DNA of 64,000 nt from JALZVT01 sp964611345 (lineage in GTDB: Bacteria; Pseudomonadota; Gammaproteobacteria; Pseudomonadales; Azotimanducaceae): contig CAZSYU010000003.1 of the NCBI GenBank assembly GCA_964611345.1, positions 1-64,000 of the forward strand, in the 5' to 3' direction. The notes beneath the pieces are model-generated. The model was not told the origin of the DNA. It ran no database searches and was given only the letters and a program-made list of their open reading frames with translations. Positions within the stretch are counted from its first letter, which is position 1. Each line of letters starts with the position of its first letter. A program made the position numbers and the translations under genes. This document shows positions 17,660 to 28,800 of the stretch, one piece after another.

Positions 17660-18949
17660 ATGACAGACCCCACCAAAGCAACAGTTCAACGCACCGGGCA
17701 TAGCCGCCGACGCGGGTTGCTGCCCCAGTTCTCGGGTTGGTTCTGGGGCTGGCGCATGGTCGCCGTGGCGTTTTTTGTTGACTTCATCGCCGTTGGCTTT
17801 TTCTTCTACTCTTATGGCGTGTTTTTCAAGGCAATCGCGGAGGAATTCGGCGATTCCCGGTTTGGTGTCTCCATTGGCATCATGCTGACACAGGTGGCAG
17901 GAGCCCTCGTTGCCCCCCTGATCGGTCAGGCCCTGGATCGCTACCCACTTCGCAACGTGCAGGCGATTGGCGCAACCCTTATGGGGCTGGGCTTTATCGG
18001 CCTGGGCTTTGTCGAAACCCAACTCCAGTTTTACCTCGTACTTGGTTTCTTCATTGGTTGCGGGGCCGGCGCAATGGGACAACTCGCCACCTCCAAGCTG
18101 GTCGCAAACTGGTTCATGAAAAAGCGTGGCACTGCCCTGGGTATTGCCGCAACCGGCATCAGCGCCTCAGGCGTGGTTATGCCCGCCATCAGCGCGTGGA
18201 TTATTCTTACTTACGGATGGCGTGAGGGTTTTCTGATCTACGGCATCATCACTCTGGTTATCGTGGTGCCACTGGTGTTGCGATTTGTCATATCGCGCCC
18301 CGAAGATTTAGGTCTACTGCCTGATGGCGCTCCAAGCGGCACTGTCATGCCACCCGCCGCGCCACCAGCGAAGGTTGGGGAGTTTCTGGGCGACCGGAAT
18401 TTCTGGGCCCTGGTTATGGTGATTGGTCTGCTGTTTTGTGTTCAAAGTGGCACGCTGATCCATTTGGTGCCTCGCATCACCGACACCGGTGTGTCACTGA
18501 GTGCGGCATCCGTCGTGATGTCAGTGACTGCAGCTCTGGGTATCGCTGGCAAACTTGTCTACGGCGCCCTGGCTGACCGCTGGGACGTGCGCTACGCCCT
18601 GTGGCTGGGCATCGGCTTTCAGGTGATCGGGCAGTTGATCATGCTGCTAATGCCCAGCTACTACCACTTCATGGTTGGCGCCGCCCTGTTTGGTTTTGGC
18701 ATGGGCGGCGTTGTACCGATGCAAGGCGCGGCTGTGGGCGCGGCCTTTGGTCGTGAGTCGTTCGGTCGCGTACTTGGCGCCATGCGCCTGCCGATGGTGG
18801 TGCTACAGGTGCTGGGCACACCTTTCGCCGGCTGGATGTATGACCGCACCGGCAGCTACGACCAGGCATTTCAGATTTTCCTGGGCATCTACGTGCTCGC
18901 AGCGATCGCTGTGCTGGCCATAAAGGTGCGTACCCATACCGCGGTCTGA
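17660..18949 (+). CDS. MFS transporter, monocarboxylate/oxalate-formate-antiporter-like
   Basis: 429 residues with 12 membrane segments and a cytoplasmic loop near residue 215-245. The first helix region (GWRMVAVAFFVDFIAVGFFFYSYGVFF) and GFFIGCGAGAMGQLATSKLVANWF are typical of the MCT/OxlT-like branch, which carries small carboxylates. The second half contains GALADRWDVRYALW, the MFS loop motif. Start ATG 17660 is preceded by a weak GCGAG. Divergent from the TRAP operon, so the two may be co-regulated, but no operator is evident in the 50-base gap. Substrate unknown. Confidence 0.85.
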   Translation: MTDPTKATVQRTGHSRRRGLLPQFSGWFWGWRMVAVAFFVDFIAVGFFFYSYGVFFKAIAEEFGDSRFGVSIGIMLTQVAGALVAPLIGQALDRYPLRNVQAIGATLMGLGFIGLGFVETQLQFYLVLGFFIGCGAGAMGQLATSKLVANWFMKKRGTALGIAATGISASGVVMPAISAWIILTYGWREGFLIYGIITLVIVVPLVLRFVISRPEDLGLLPDGAPSGTVMPPAAPPAKVGEFLGDRNFWALVMVIGLLFCVQSGTLIHLVPRITDTGVSLSAASVVMSVTAALGIAGKLVYGALADRWDVRYALWLGIGFQVIGQLIMLLMPSYYHFMVGAALFGFGMGGVVPMQGAAVGAAFGRESFGRVLGAMRLPMVVLQVLGTPFAGWMYDRTGSYDQAFQIFLGIYVLAAIAVLAIKVRTHTAV

Positions 18950-18969
18950 CTTGTCTGGTTTAGCCGCGT

Positions 18970-20199
18970 TTAGCTGCCAGCGCGTTGGGCATTCAGCGAT
19001 TCAAGCTGATCGTTAGACCATATCTTGCGAATAAATCGCGGGTTCTTCGATGACATATCGATCTGGTACAAGCTACTATCTTCGCGTGCCGGCAAGCCGA
19101 GAATCTCAATAAGATTGCGCGCCAGCCACTTCTCGATCTTGAGTACGACCATCTTGCGGCGCAACCGGCCCTGCACGTCGCGGTTCAGCACCGTTGGCAT
19201 CGTATTAAGCGTTAGTATTTCGTCAATCGCCCGGTGGGCCATCTTTTCCCGCCCTTCGTCACTGGCGTAGAAGTGGCTGACCGCAAAGATGGTTCGCCCT
19301 GGATTCATCTGCCGCATAAACTGACAGGACTGCACCACCGTTGAACCGGTACGCACCATGTCGTCAAACAGAATCACATCACGCCCAGCAATTTCGTCAA
19401 ACTTGGCTTCGCTCTCGGCATGCAGCTTGATCTCTACCTTACGCTCACCGGAACGGTCCTTGTCGAGCAGGATCAGTTTGGCGTTGGGTAACTGCAAACG
19501 CGAGAACATCTCTTTGACAAAGTCGCGGGCACCCTTGTCTGGCGCGCATAACGCGAGCCCCGCTCCACCATCGCTGCTGTTGATAATGTTTGAATTGAGC
19601 AGGTAGTCGCAGTAGATGTCGTACGGGATCAAATTATGAAACCGGCCTTCGAACACCTCTGTAAACATCGCCTGCACAGAGTACGAATGGTTGTGTACCG
19701 TGAGCACCCGATCCACGCCAGCCAGCCGTAACATCTGTGCGTACAGGCGTGCAGTGAATGGTTGGCCATCAAATTTTTTCCGATCCTTCTCATCGCGTTC
19801 GAACAAGGTTTCGCCATGGTCGACACCCGGACCCCGGTCTTGCGCGCTATAGAACAGATCCGGTTCCACCAGCATAACCTGAGCCGCGCCATTCTCTTTT
19901 GCCGCCCGGGCTATTAGCAGGTTACGCATCGCCAGGTTCTGCCGACTGACCACACGACTGGACGTGCTGACGATGACAATTGTTTTGCCGTTCAACTGGC
20001 TACCAATGGCAGAAAAGTCGCGTTCATCAGAGATAAACCGGGGGCAAAACTCGGTATTGGCGAAGGTCTTCATGCTGATGAGGTCAGCAACGTCCTCGGA
20101 TTGACCGACCGTAAAGGCGACATCAATCGCAAAGGGGTCGTCGGACGAATTCCCCACAATAATGACGTCGTCTGACGCGGTGGCGGTTGCTGCCGGCAT
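18970..20199 (-). CDS. Ribose-phosphate pyrophosphokinase-like phosphoribosyltransferase
   Basis: About 409 residues. The PRPP-binding loop VILFDDMVRTGSTVVQ and the N-terminal FANTEFCPRF..ER segment match PRPP synthetases, which make PRPP from ribose-5-phosphate and ATP. It is longer than the usual ~315 residues, with a C-terminal extension, so it belongs to a divergent long branch, and the housekeeping prs is probably elsewhere. The frame opens with TTG at 20289, but ATG 20199 (MPAATATAS) is the more likely start as the intervening residues look non-homologous. Uncertain: start and exact substrate. Confidence 0.75.
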   Translation of the reverse strand: MPAATATASDDVIIVGNSSDDPFAIDVAFTVGQSEDVADLISMKTFANTEFCPRFISDERDFSAIGSQLNGKTIVIVSTSSRVVSRQNLAMRNLLIARAAKENGAAQVMLVEPDLFYSAQDRGPGVDHGETLFERDEKDRKKFDGQPFTARLYAQMLRLAGVDRVLTVHNHSYSVQAMFTEVFEGRFHNLIPYDIYCDYLLNSNIINSSDGGAGLALCAPDKGARDFVKEMFSRLQLPNAKLILLDKDRSGERKVEIKLHAESEAKFDEIAGRDVILFDDMVRTGSTVVQSCQFMRQMNPGRTIFAVSHFYASDEGREKMAHRAIDEILTLNTMPTVLNRDVQGRLRRKMVVLKIEKWLARNLIEILGLPAREDSSLYQIDMSSKNPRFIRKIWSNDQLESLNAQRAGS

Positions 20200-20311
20200 G
20201 GGCAAAAAACTCGAAACGAATGTGGGACCGCGAGCGTACGGAGATTGGGGTGTTGTGGTCAATAGCTCCAGTAAAAAAGTCCCTCGCAATGATTCAGTGG
20301 GACCCTTATCG

Positions 20312-20330
20312 ACATAATATACTTATATGT
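20312..20330. promoter_or_regulatory. AT-rich inverted repeat, candidate promoter/operator
   Basis: In the interval between the PRPP-synthetase-like gene and the tetR gene, ACATA (20312-20316) and TATGT (20326-20330) form an inverted repeat in a strongly AT-rich stretch containing TATA-like hexamers on both strands. It could be the minus-strand promoter of the PRPP-synthetase-like gene or an operator of the adjacent TetR protein. The rest of 20331-20503 shows no recognisable element apart from the tetR ribosome-binding site. Confidence 0.3.
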
Positions 20331-20503
20331 ATGTTTCCTTGAGAATTTTACAGCCATGTTACGGGGCTCGCTGGCGCCCCTCCATTTGGGTGGGTAACTT
20401 TGATGCGAAGAGATCTTGAGCGTGGGCACTCGATCTCAGTTGCCAGCTTTCTCGTTTATTACGACAGAGCAAACCATTGAAAGAAAATCGCTAAGGAAAA
20501 AGC

Positions 20504-21154
20504 GTGAAAAACGAAGAACGTGTCACGGCTACCCGTGCCAAACTGATAGATGCCGCAATTTGCTCGCTCGCTGAGCTCGGCTTTCACCGCACCACCTTTG
20601 TTGAGGTATCGCGGCGCAGTGAGCTGTCTAGAGGCGCAATTCATCATCACTTTGATTCGATCCCAGATTTGATGAATGCTGTGGCCCGGGATCTCGGTGC
20701 GCGCATACGCACTGACGTGACCGCCGGCTTGCAGCGATTGCCCGCCGACCAGAATATGTGTAACGCCAGCATCGACTTTCTCTGGGACCAACTGCAAACC
20801 CCCAATCATTTGGCACTGCAACAGATCAGCAATGCCATCACCACCGATCAGAAGTTGCGAGACACCGTGAGCCCGGAAGTTAGGGACGTTACGCAGTGGT
20901 TGAAAGCCCATGTACTAAGCACAATGAATGCGACTCCCGGGTTTGAGCAACTCGACGGTGACAGCCTTGGCATCATAGTTACTGCTCTGAGTGGTGCTGT
21001 TGCACGGGACAGTGCCGTTGGCGCCCCCACTGAGGACCCAGACCGGCTAGAGTTCCGCAGGGCATTGAAGCGCTTGGCCAGATTTGCCAACCAGACAACG
21101 ACCAGCAAAGACATTGCTTCCGCACATACCGCACCCAGCGCAATTAGCGCCTAA
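20504..21154 (+). CDS. TetR family transcriptional regulator
   Basis: 216 residues. The N-terminal helix-turn-helix of TetR proteins is clear: AAICSLAELGFHRTTFVEVS followed by SRGAIHHHFDSIPDLM. The C-terminal ligand/dimerisation domain (about 70-190) is not assignable to a ligand. GTG start preceded by AAGGA. It lies next to a minus-strand metal-dependent hydrolase and acyl-CoA dehydrogenase, the common neighbourhood of TetR regulators of lipid catabolism, so control of those genes is plausible inference. Confidence 0.9.
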   Translation: MKNEERVTATRAKLIDAAICSLAELGFHRTTFVEVSRRSELSRGAIHHHFDSIPDLMNAVARDLGARIRTDVTAGLQRLPADQNMCNASIDFLWDQLQTPNHLALQQISNAITTDQKLRDTVSPEVRDVTQWLKAHVLSTMNATPGFEQLDGDSLGIIVTALSGAVARDSAVGAPTEDPDRLEFRRALKRLARFANQTTTSKDIASAHTAPSAISA

Positions 21155-21225
21155 CCCCGCACCTATCTAGTTATCCGGATACCCTGAAGCCCGAATAAAC
21201 CAAGCGCCCCGAGTGCGTCTGGCGA

Positions 21226-22059
21226 TCAAGCGGTGGCGAATCCATCCGCTCGCAGGGCGACCAACGCATCGTCCACTAGCGCACTGTTGTCTAGCTGCCA
21301 GGGATGAAAATCTGCCCGGAAGAACTGCCACAGATGCGGGTGAAACGACCGAATCATGCCGTCACGCGCCCACAGCTTGCGCATTCCACGCCACAACACG
21401 CGCGGCGTAAACTGTCGGTCTCGCAATAGCATCAACGAGTGGCGCACAAAGGTCTCACCGAAAAACACCAGCAGCATGTAACTCATGGCCCAGCGTCGCA
21501 GCCAAACTCCACCCTTACCGCCTTTGGCAATACAGGTTTCATAAACATCATAGGCAACCGCCTTGTGTTCGGTCTCTTCGATACCGTGCCAGCGCCACAG
21601 ACGCCGCATTTCAGGAACCATGGGTTCGAGCCACAAATCTGCACGCTGTAAAACCTGATCAGCGAACACTGCGGTGATGTGTTCGGTTGCGATCGTGCAG
21701 GCCAGCGCAAACCGCGGCAGGCGCTTGCTCATCCAGGTCAGGCCGCGAGTGGCAAGGCGATTATAAGTTTCCACAAAGCCGAAACCCTGTGCCAGCAGAA
21801 TGCTCGTGTGAGCATCGTGCTCGCTGTAGTGCTGGGCCTCCTGACGCACAAAGGCGTCAACCTGTTCCTGCAACTTCGGATCGGTGATTTCCTCGGCATA
21901 GCGCCGCACGTTCCGAACAAAGAACCGCTCGCCCGCAGGGAACATGGTGCTAATTGCATTAAAAAAGTGCGACATGAAAGGATCATTGTCGAACCAATAT
22001 CGTGGGGTCGACGCATCGGGCCCACCCGGACCCGTGCGCACAGGGATGTCTATGTTCAC
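21226..22059 (-). CDS. Metal-dependent hydrolase family protein (PF10118/COG3687-like)
   Basis: 277 residues. Di-metal-like helical motifs of the family are seen: FVRQEAQHYSEHD (about 69-81), ATEHITAVFAD, and HGIEETEHKAVAYDVY (about 160-175). The family is annotated as predicted metal-dependent hydrolases and resembles ferritin-like carboxylate helices; the reaction is not established. It lies 11 bases downstream of the acyl-CoA dehydrogenase gene on the same strand, so they are very likely cotranscribed and may act on the same lipid or steroid-like substrate. Confidence 0.8.
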   Translation of the reverse strand: MNIDIPVRTGPGGPDASTPRYWFDNDPFMSHFFNAISTMFPAGERFFVRNVRRYAEEITDPKLQEQVDAFVRQEAQHYSEHDAHTSILLAQGFGFVETYNRLATRGLTWMSKRLPRFALACTIATEHITAVFADQVLQRADLWLEPMVPEMRRLWRWHGIEETEHKAVAYDVYETCIAKGGKGGVWLRRWAMSYMLLVFFGETFVRHSLMLLRDRQFTPRVLWRGMRKLWARDGMIRSFHPHLWQFFRADFHPWQLDNSALVDDALVALRADGFATA

Positions 22060-22070
22060 ATCGTCACCAG

Positions 22071-23324
22071 CTACATCAGTCCGTATTTACGCGCCTCTGC
22101 GCGACCTACAACCATGTGGTGAACTTCATCTGGTCCGTCCGCCAGACGCAGCGTCCGCTGCCCGGTGTACATGTCCGCCAGCGGTGTCCAGTTAGACACA
22201 CCGGTTGCACCGTGCATTTGAATAGCCTGATCAATAATTGTGCAGACTTTCTCGGGCACCATGGCCTTGACAGCACTGACGTAAACACGTGCTTCCTTGT
22301 TGCCTAGCACATCCATGGCTTTGGCAGCGCGCAATACCATCAGCCGACACGCGTCGATTTCGATACGCGCACGGGATACCACTTCGAGATTTTTACCAAG
22401 CGCAAGGATTGGCTTGCCAAACGCTTCCCGGGTACCGGCCCGCTTGATCATTAATTCCAGAGCTTTTTCGGCGGCGCCAATGGATCGCATGCAGTGGTGA
22501 ATTCGACCAGGTCCCAGCCGAACCTGCGAGATCTCAAATCCGCGACCTTCACCCAGAAGCATGTTCTCCTTGGGCACGCGCACGTCCTTAAACTTGATGT
22601 GCATATGACCATGCGGCGCATCGTCCCGACCAAACACGTGCATGGGACCAAGAATCTCCACTCCTGGAGCATCGATAGGCACTAATATTTGTGACTGCTG
22701 CTTGTGCGGCGCGGCGTCTGGGCTGGTTTTGACCATGGTGATCATGATTTTGCAACGTGGATCGCCTGCGCCGGATATGTAGTACTTCTCGCCATTAATA
22801 ACCCACTCGTCGCCATCAAGAACCGCCTGCGTACTGATGTTCTTGGCATCCGACGATGGCAGGCCGGGCTCAGTCATCGCGTACGCCGAGCGGATTTCAC
22901 CGTTCAAGAGCGGTTTCAACCACTTTTCTTTCTGCTCTTCGGTGCCGACACGCTCAAGCACTTCCATGTTGCCGGTATCTGGGGCACTGCAATTCAGGGT
23001 TTCAGACGCCAGAGGATAACGACCGAGTTCGTTCGCAATGTAGGCGTAATCGAGATTCTTCAAGCCTTCGCCGGTGTCTGCATCAGGCAAGAAAAAATTC
23101 CATAAACCGGAATCTTTCGCTTTTTGTTTGGCGCCTTCAAGCAGCTCCAGTTGCCGCGGGTGCCAGCTCCAACGATCTTCTTTCTCTTGATCGAGTGCAT
23201 GAAACTCTTCCTGGATGGGCTCCACATTATCAACGCAATGTTTAACCACGGCGTCGAGCAGGGGCTGGGCCTCTTCGCCCATAACCAGATTATTAAGATC
23301 CGCTTCCAAATCAGCTGATGCCAT
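22071..23324 (-). CDS. Acyl-CoA dehydrogenase (ACAD10/11-like branch)
   Basis: 417 residues. FAD/substrate motifs of acyl-CoA dehydrogenases are present: YAMTEPGLPSSDAKN, WVINGEKYYISGAG, VRLGPGRIHHCMRSIGAAE and the C-terminal MHGATGVSNWTPLADMYTGQR. This form, with a long N-terminal helical part and the HVFGRDDAPHGH stretch, resembles the bacterial relatives of ACAD10/11. It introduces the alpha,beta double bond during beta-oxidation. ATG at 23324 has AAAGG upstream. Operon with the downstream metal-dependent hydrolase. The 141 bases upstream contain a TATTAT-like -10 but no convincing -35. Confidence 0.9.
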   Translation of the reverse strand: MASADLEADLNNLVMGEEAQPLLDAVVKHCVDNVEPIQEEFHALDQEKEDRWSWHPRQLELLEGAKQKAKDSGLWNFFLPDADTGEGLKNLDYAYIANELGRYPLASETLNCSAPDTGNMEVLERVGTEEQKEKWLKPLLNGEIRSAYAMTEPGLPSSDAKNISTQAVLDGDEWVINGEKYYISGAGDPRCKIMITMVKTSPDAAPHKQQSQILVPIDAPGVEILGPMHVFGRDDAPHGHMHIKFKDVRVPKENMLLGEGRGFEISQVRLGPGRIHHCMRSIGAAEKALELMIKRAGTREAFGKPILALGKNLEVVSRARIEIDACRLMVLRAAKAMDVLGNKEARVYVSAVKAMVPEKVCTIIDQAIQMHGATGVSNWTPLADMYTGQRTLRLADGPDEVHHMVVGRAEARKYGLM

Positions 23325-23465
23325 ATGCCTTTCTCTCTTCCTAACAACGGTAACCGCTTATAATACGCTTAAGGGGCCAATTTTGCTCGGTCCACGCACT
23401 AATAAACGGCTGGGCAACGCGTGCCCATTACCTTGTTAGCCGGTGCCCAGTAGCCCTGAACACTG

Positions 23466-25799
23466 TCAAAATAGTGCTATCTGTCGGTCGTCACCAATGA
23501 CTTGCGCGAACGTCAATCCAAGCACCTGCAATACCGGCTCCGCCACTGGCAGCACCTGTTTCTCGAGATAATGTTCGTAGTCGAGCCCATGTTGCAGATT
23601 ATCGAGCGGCTCTGGCCCTGCCAGGGTTTGCCGGTAGCTAACCACACGCGCATTGGGCTGGTTTGAGAGTCGCGCTGCGGCCACATGAGGTGGGGTATTT
23701 GCGGTATAGGCCTGGGTCTTCTTCCGCAGCCCCTTCCGATAGGTGAGCTCATCATCAAGCGCTCCGGCGCGTAACTGCTCGACCACTGACAATAAAAAAT
23801 CTTCTACCGGCAAATCGGCAAACAGGCGCCGATAAAGCTCCCGCTGCACATTTTTCGCGAGCAACGTCCAATCACGCCGCACCACCTCCATGCCTACAAA
23901 GTCGAGCGCATCATCCGGTGCCCCGTAGATGCTGCCAACGTAGCGTTTGCGGGCTCCGCTGGTGCCGTGTCGAACCACCGGCAAAAACAATCTCTCGTAG
24001 AGTTTTTCAAACTCCATCTCCAACCGGCTCACCACGCCCCACTTCTGCTCGATGTGACTCGCCAGTTCTCCCGTCAACTGGCGCGCTAGTTCCGTACTAC
24101 GCGCCTCGGCTGCAGCGCTGTCCGCCGTGCCCGCACTTACGAACAGACTGTCGGTGTCGCCATACAACACCTCATAACCCTGGGCCTCGAACCAACGTTT
24201 CGACCACAGCAGTAAATACCGCCCTTGCCCGGTAATGGCGTTGGCGATGTCTGGATTATAGAAACGACAGGCTGGCGTACCCAACACACCATAAAAAGAG
24301 TTCATAAGTATTTTTATCGCTTGCGAGGCCACTGTGTTACCGGTTTTTTTCGCATGCGCCCGACGCGGGAAAAGCTCATCGAGCATCGCTGGCAAAATGC
24401 CAGGTTCGCGAGCAAACCAGGCATTGCCTGGCAGGTCGATCAAATCGCCTTTCGCTACATCAGTAAACCCAATGGGGTCGATGTTAAAACTTCGAATAAT
24501 ACTGGGGTACAGGCTTTGAAAGTCGAATACCCAGACGTTCGCGTGCATTCCGGGGGTAGATGGCAACACGTGGCCACCAGCAGAGGCAGCGTGCACCCGC
24601 GAATCACTGGACTGTACAGACGGTGCAACCACGCCCCGACGATACAGCTCTGCCAGGTACAGAAAATCGAACGAGGCGATACTGGCCGACACACGGTCGG
24701 GCGTCATGCCAGTAAGTGCGCTGCGCTCAACAGCAAGAGTGACAAGATCAAGCTTTTCAACAATCTCCAGGGCAAGCCGCGAGTCGGTCCGCGCGTAGCG
24801 CGCAAAGTCGTCCAGATGATTATCGTAACCGTCCAGTATTTCGGCCACCCGATCGCGCGCGTCACCATGCAACGCCTTACCCTCTCCCAATACATGCAGC
24901 GCTACCGCATTAAGCGAGTATTCATCGAGTTTGATAAACGCACCGCGCACCAGGTCGAGCCCATCCAGTACCAGCCGGCCTGGAATACTCGCCTGGCCAC
25001 TACCAAAGTAACCCTCTGCACTACGAATGCGCATGTCCCCAGGGCCTCGCCCCAGTGAGAATCTCAGCCCCAATCTCGCGGCAACGCCTTGTAAAAAAGT
25101 TAAGTCAAAATCAATAACATTCCAGCCGGTAATCACATCCGGATCAACACGCCGCACGAGTTGGGCGAAGTGGCGCAGGGCCGCGCCTTCCGTGGTCACA
25201 CCAATCGCGTGCTCCGGCATCAGTCGCTCATCAGGGTCGACAATAACCACTTCATCAACACCACAGCCATAACACGAAATCGCGAGCAGACTTTTTGTCG
25301 TCGGGTTCGTTTCAATATCAAACGCGAGCACGCGTGGTTGGATACGAGCTGTTGCCGGCAGCACCTCCGGGTCATCAAAACAGAGATCAACGCCCTGCCC
25401 TTTTTTAGCCTCGCCAACAATGCGACACCCACCCTGCACACCGCGGTCGATCAGATAGCGCACCGCAAACCGCACATCCGCCTCATAGGTAGGCACCCGC
25501 GATTGGTGGAGCCGATCGCGCAACGGCGGTGCTTCTTGCGGCACCGGCACATTTACTCGAACCACAGGTTCACCCGCGAAGGTCACCCGGTCACTCGGTT
25601 GCACCGCGTTCGCAGGCAACGCTGTGTGTTCTCTGGCGCTCGCCGGAATGTAAAAGTGGGGGGTCTGCCGCGTATCGCGGACGAGAAAGGTCTCGCCTGT
25701 GGTTAACCGGCCAAACAAATGCACGACAGGTCTGGCGTCAAACAGGCGATAGCTCGCTTGAAGAATAAACCCCTCTCCTGCTTTTACCTGGTCTTGCAT
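23466..25799 (-). CDS. polB: DNA polymerase II (family B)
   Basis: 777 residues, close to the 783 of E. coli PolB. Proofreading exonuclease motifs: Exo I DIETN (161-165), Exo II NVIDFDLTF (about 227-235), Exo III YARTD (335-339). Polymerase motifs: A DFQSLYPSII (from 426), B KILMNSFYGVLG (from 496) and C YGDTDS (546-551). Full catalytic set, so functional. PolB restarts stalled forks and takes part in translesion synthesis, usually under LexA control; I did not find a clear LexA box near the start at 25799. Single gene. Confidence 0.96.
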   Translation of the reverse strand: MQDQVKAGEGFILQASYRLFDARPVVHLFGRLTTGETFLVRDTRQTPHFYIPASAREHTALPANAVQPSDRVTFAGEPVVRVNVPVPQEAPPLRDRLHQSRVPTYEADVRFAVRYLIDRGVQGGCRIVGEAKKGQGVDLCFDDPEVLPATARIQPRVLAFDIETNPTTKSLLAISCYGCGVDEVVIVDPDERLMPEHAIGVTTEGAALRHFAQLVRRVDPDVITGWNVIDFDLTFLQGVAARLGLRFSLGRGPGDMRIRSAEGYFGSGQASIPGRLVLDGLDLVRGAFIKLDEYSLNAVALHVLGEGKALHGDARDRVAEILDGYDNHLDDFARYARTDSRLALEIVEKLDLVTLAVERSALTGMTPDRVSASIASFDFLYLAELYRRGVVAPSVQSSDSRVHAASAGGHVLPSTPGMHANVWVFDFQSLYPSIIRSFNIDPIGFTDVAKGDLIDLPGNAWFAREPGILPAMLDELFPRRAHAKKTGNTVASQAIKILMNSFYGVLGTPACRFYNPDIANAITGQGRYLLLWSKRWFEAQGYEVLYGDTDSLFVSAGTADSAAAEARSTELARQLTGELASHIEQKWGVVSRLEMEFEKLYERLFLPVVRHGTSGARKRYVGSIYGAPDDALDFVGMEVVRRDWTLLAKNVQRELYRRLFADLPVEDFLLSVVEQLRAGALDDELTYRKGLRKKTQAYTANTPPHVAAARLSNQPNARVVSYRQTLAGPEPLDNLQHGLDYEHYLEKQVLPVAEPVLQVLGLTFAQVIGDDRQIALF

Positions 25800-25824
25800 A
25801 CCTGTGGCTGCTTGCCAGCAGCGA

Positions 25825-28800
25825 TTAGTATTTGCCTATCAAATCAATGAACCAACCATGACTGTCGAAATCGTTGAACTTCAGGTCGTCGTCAAAGCCG
25901 GCAAAGTTATAACCGCCGCCGATTTTAAGATGCTCACCCAGATGGCGATACACTCCTGCAATCGCGCCATGGCGGACGCCATCGCCCTCCCAGTCAGATA
26001 ACCACCGGTACTCAAGCAGTCCATCCCACTTTTTGGTCAGGTGATAGCGGGTGCGAACAGCAACAAGCCGCAGTCCAAAGGTCTCCCAGTCACCAGCATC
26101 TCGGTCCAGTCGCTGCTCACCACGCTTCAGTGCTAACTTCGCGCCAAACTCCCAGCGCGGATTGGCTGCAAACAATGCTTCCAATGAAAAGATGTGGGAG
26201 CGCTGATCGGTGCGATTAATATCTATAGTATTAAATGCAGACCCCGTAAGGGCAAACGGCGGGCTGTCCAAACTCTGCCCCAGACTCGGCAGGTCGTAGA
26301 GAAAACTGTAGCGCCCAAGCAGATTGAGCCGGTTACTCAATACCGGCCGATAGGCGTACCCCAAATCAAACTCTACAAAGCGGGCTGTGCGCTCATCGCC
26401 CAACTCGTCATCCGTCCAGGACAGATTCAGCTTGCCAAGCACCCGACCTGCCGCGTTTCGTTGCCAGCCAAACGTGTTACTGGTGAGGTATTGACGTGTG
26501 TGCAAGCCATCAGCCTCGTCCTCACGATACTCTAGGCGACTCGCAAACCGATACCTCTCGCGTTCCACCCGGGCGCCTACAGAGGCGGCGGAACGTTCGA
26601 AGTTAACCAATTGGCCATCAACACTGCCCGGTGAGTTACCTGCGAATAACACCCCGTCATTATCACTGCGGGTGAGTGTCGCGCTCAGCAACCAGTCCTG
26701 GTAGCCACTGTAGTCGACCCCAAAGGTATGCCCGGTGCTTGAATATTGATCGCCCTTGCCAAACTGCGATTCAGTGAAAATGCTGGTGTGGTTGCCAAAC
26801 TGGCGCCGCTGCCCAAGCGTCAGCTGGTCGCGGGGTCCATCGGTTCGATCAGGATCCACGGCGTAATTGCCATAAATCTCGGCACCCTCGCCGTAGCTGT
26901 AACTGGTACCAAATGACGAGGTGGCACCAGAGCCAAACCCGCCGCTGAGATTCAGGTTGAGCCCCTGTGAGGGCGCAAACTGTACCCCGCCAATCACTGC
27001 TGATCCGCGATCGCCGTCGCTGACTTCAACGCTTATGGCAGCACGCTCATTGAGTTGCGTGTTTATGCCAACGCTAACCAGATCATTGTCTGCATAATTA
27101 CCGCGCTCATCGGCAGTCACCTGTCCAGCAGCATAGACCTCGGATGTGTCTGTTACGGCAACCCCAATGCGCGTACCAATGATAAGCGCCTCGCCAGAGC
27201 CGTTGAGGCCGCTAATTATCGACACACCTTGCTCACGTTCAACATCTTCATAACGCGCCTCCACGCCAGCAGTAACACGACCAAGGTTGGCCTCGACCTG
27301 GGCGCGCGCAATGCTGTCCTTACCAATGCCGGCTCGATCCAGCTCATTGTAGGCCGCATCAAGACGCAGATTTTCGCCGACCTCAACGTGCGCATCAACG
27401 CCAAAATCTGTGGTGTCTACGCCCTGTGCCAACCGTCCTGTCGAAAATCCGGCATCACGGTCTTTCCACCAGGCACGAATATCCCCGGTCACCGCTGTGT
27501 TGTACTCGCCAAGGTTAACTCGCGCTTCCAACGCCAGCGCATCGCCCTCTATGGCTGCATTCGTTGCATCAAGCGCAGCAGCGTCCCGCGCCACGAACGA
27601 TAAACCACCATCAAACGAACTGAAGCTCGCCTGACTTTGCCGGGCTTCACTTTCAGCGTACTCGGCGCGTAGGTAGGTTCCGCGGCCAGCCTGCAAGGTG
27701 ACATCCACCCCCTGCAAATCGTAATCAACACCGGCGCGTTCATCGATCACTTTGGTTGCGCCTATTCCAACATGCTCACCCAACCAGAGTTTGCCGCGGC
27801 CACCGGCGGTCTTGTCGTCCGCTGTGAAGCTTGTGGGCACGTACTCATAATCGACCTGCAGAAACACATTATCGCCTTCCAGCGGCGAGCTGCGCACAAT
27901 TGCCGTTCCACGATCGTTCACCACCTGCGCAAGTGGCCGAGCCAGGATAAGTCGCCCCTGCAAGTCATCAACCTCATAGTCACGACCTTCAATGAGTATT
28001 TCGCGCTCCAGCACCTGTTCGCTATCGCGCCGGCGCACTTCTATCCAAACCTTCTCTGAGCCCTGCACAATGTCGGTGTGACGCAGGTAATACAGTGAGC
28101 CGCCTGTCGCACGAAAAGTTACGCTGGCCGCTGAGCTTTGCGCCTCACTACCAAACAGGGTGAGACTGCGATTCGCCTCACCGAGCTGCGTAGTGGCCAG
28201 ACTCTTATACGCCACTCTGCCGCCGTACAACGAGCGGTTGTACTGACTGAACTCAGTATCATTGAGCCCTGTGTTGTAATTGCCCCAGGTCAGCGAGCTA
28301 CGATCGACTTCAACCCGCACATAGAACGCGCCTTGTGTGTCTACGTCTGTGGTGGTCGTAGAGTCGTCGCCGTATACCGGATAAAAACGGTCTGGGTCGA
28401 GCTGTCGAAACAGGCGGCGTGGATCTTCGCGACGCAGGTTGTCACCAAAGTTCTTTAGTTCGTCCTCGGTGGAGTCAAGCTGAGCGGTGAGCAGATACTT
28501 GCCCTTAATTTTGGCCTTCGCGTAAAACGCGAGGCGCCCATCAACAAATACTCTCTCGTCAAAGTGGTCGTTAGCCGACAAGGGTTCGGTGTTGCCACTG
28601 ATGTTGTTCTCGCCCACCGCAAAATTCACCAGGCCCACCATAAACTGGTAGTTGCCATCAACAGCAACCGGTAACTCTCGGGTATAAACTTCGCCAGCAG
28701 GATCGGTGAGATCGACCTGCAGCCTGTGCTCGCCAACCGGTAGCGTTCGCTCCCAGATAAAGGTGCCGTCGGTTGATATGGGTACTTCTTCGCCTTCGAC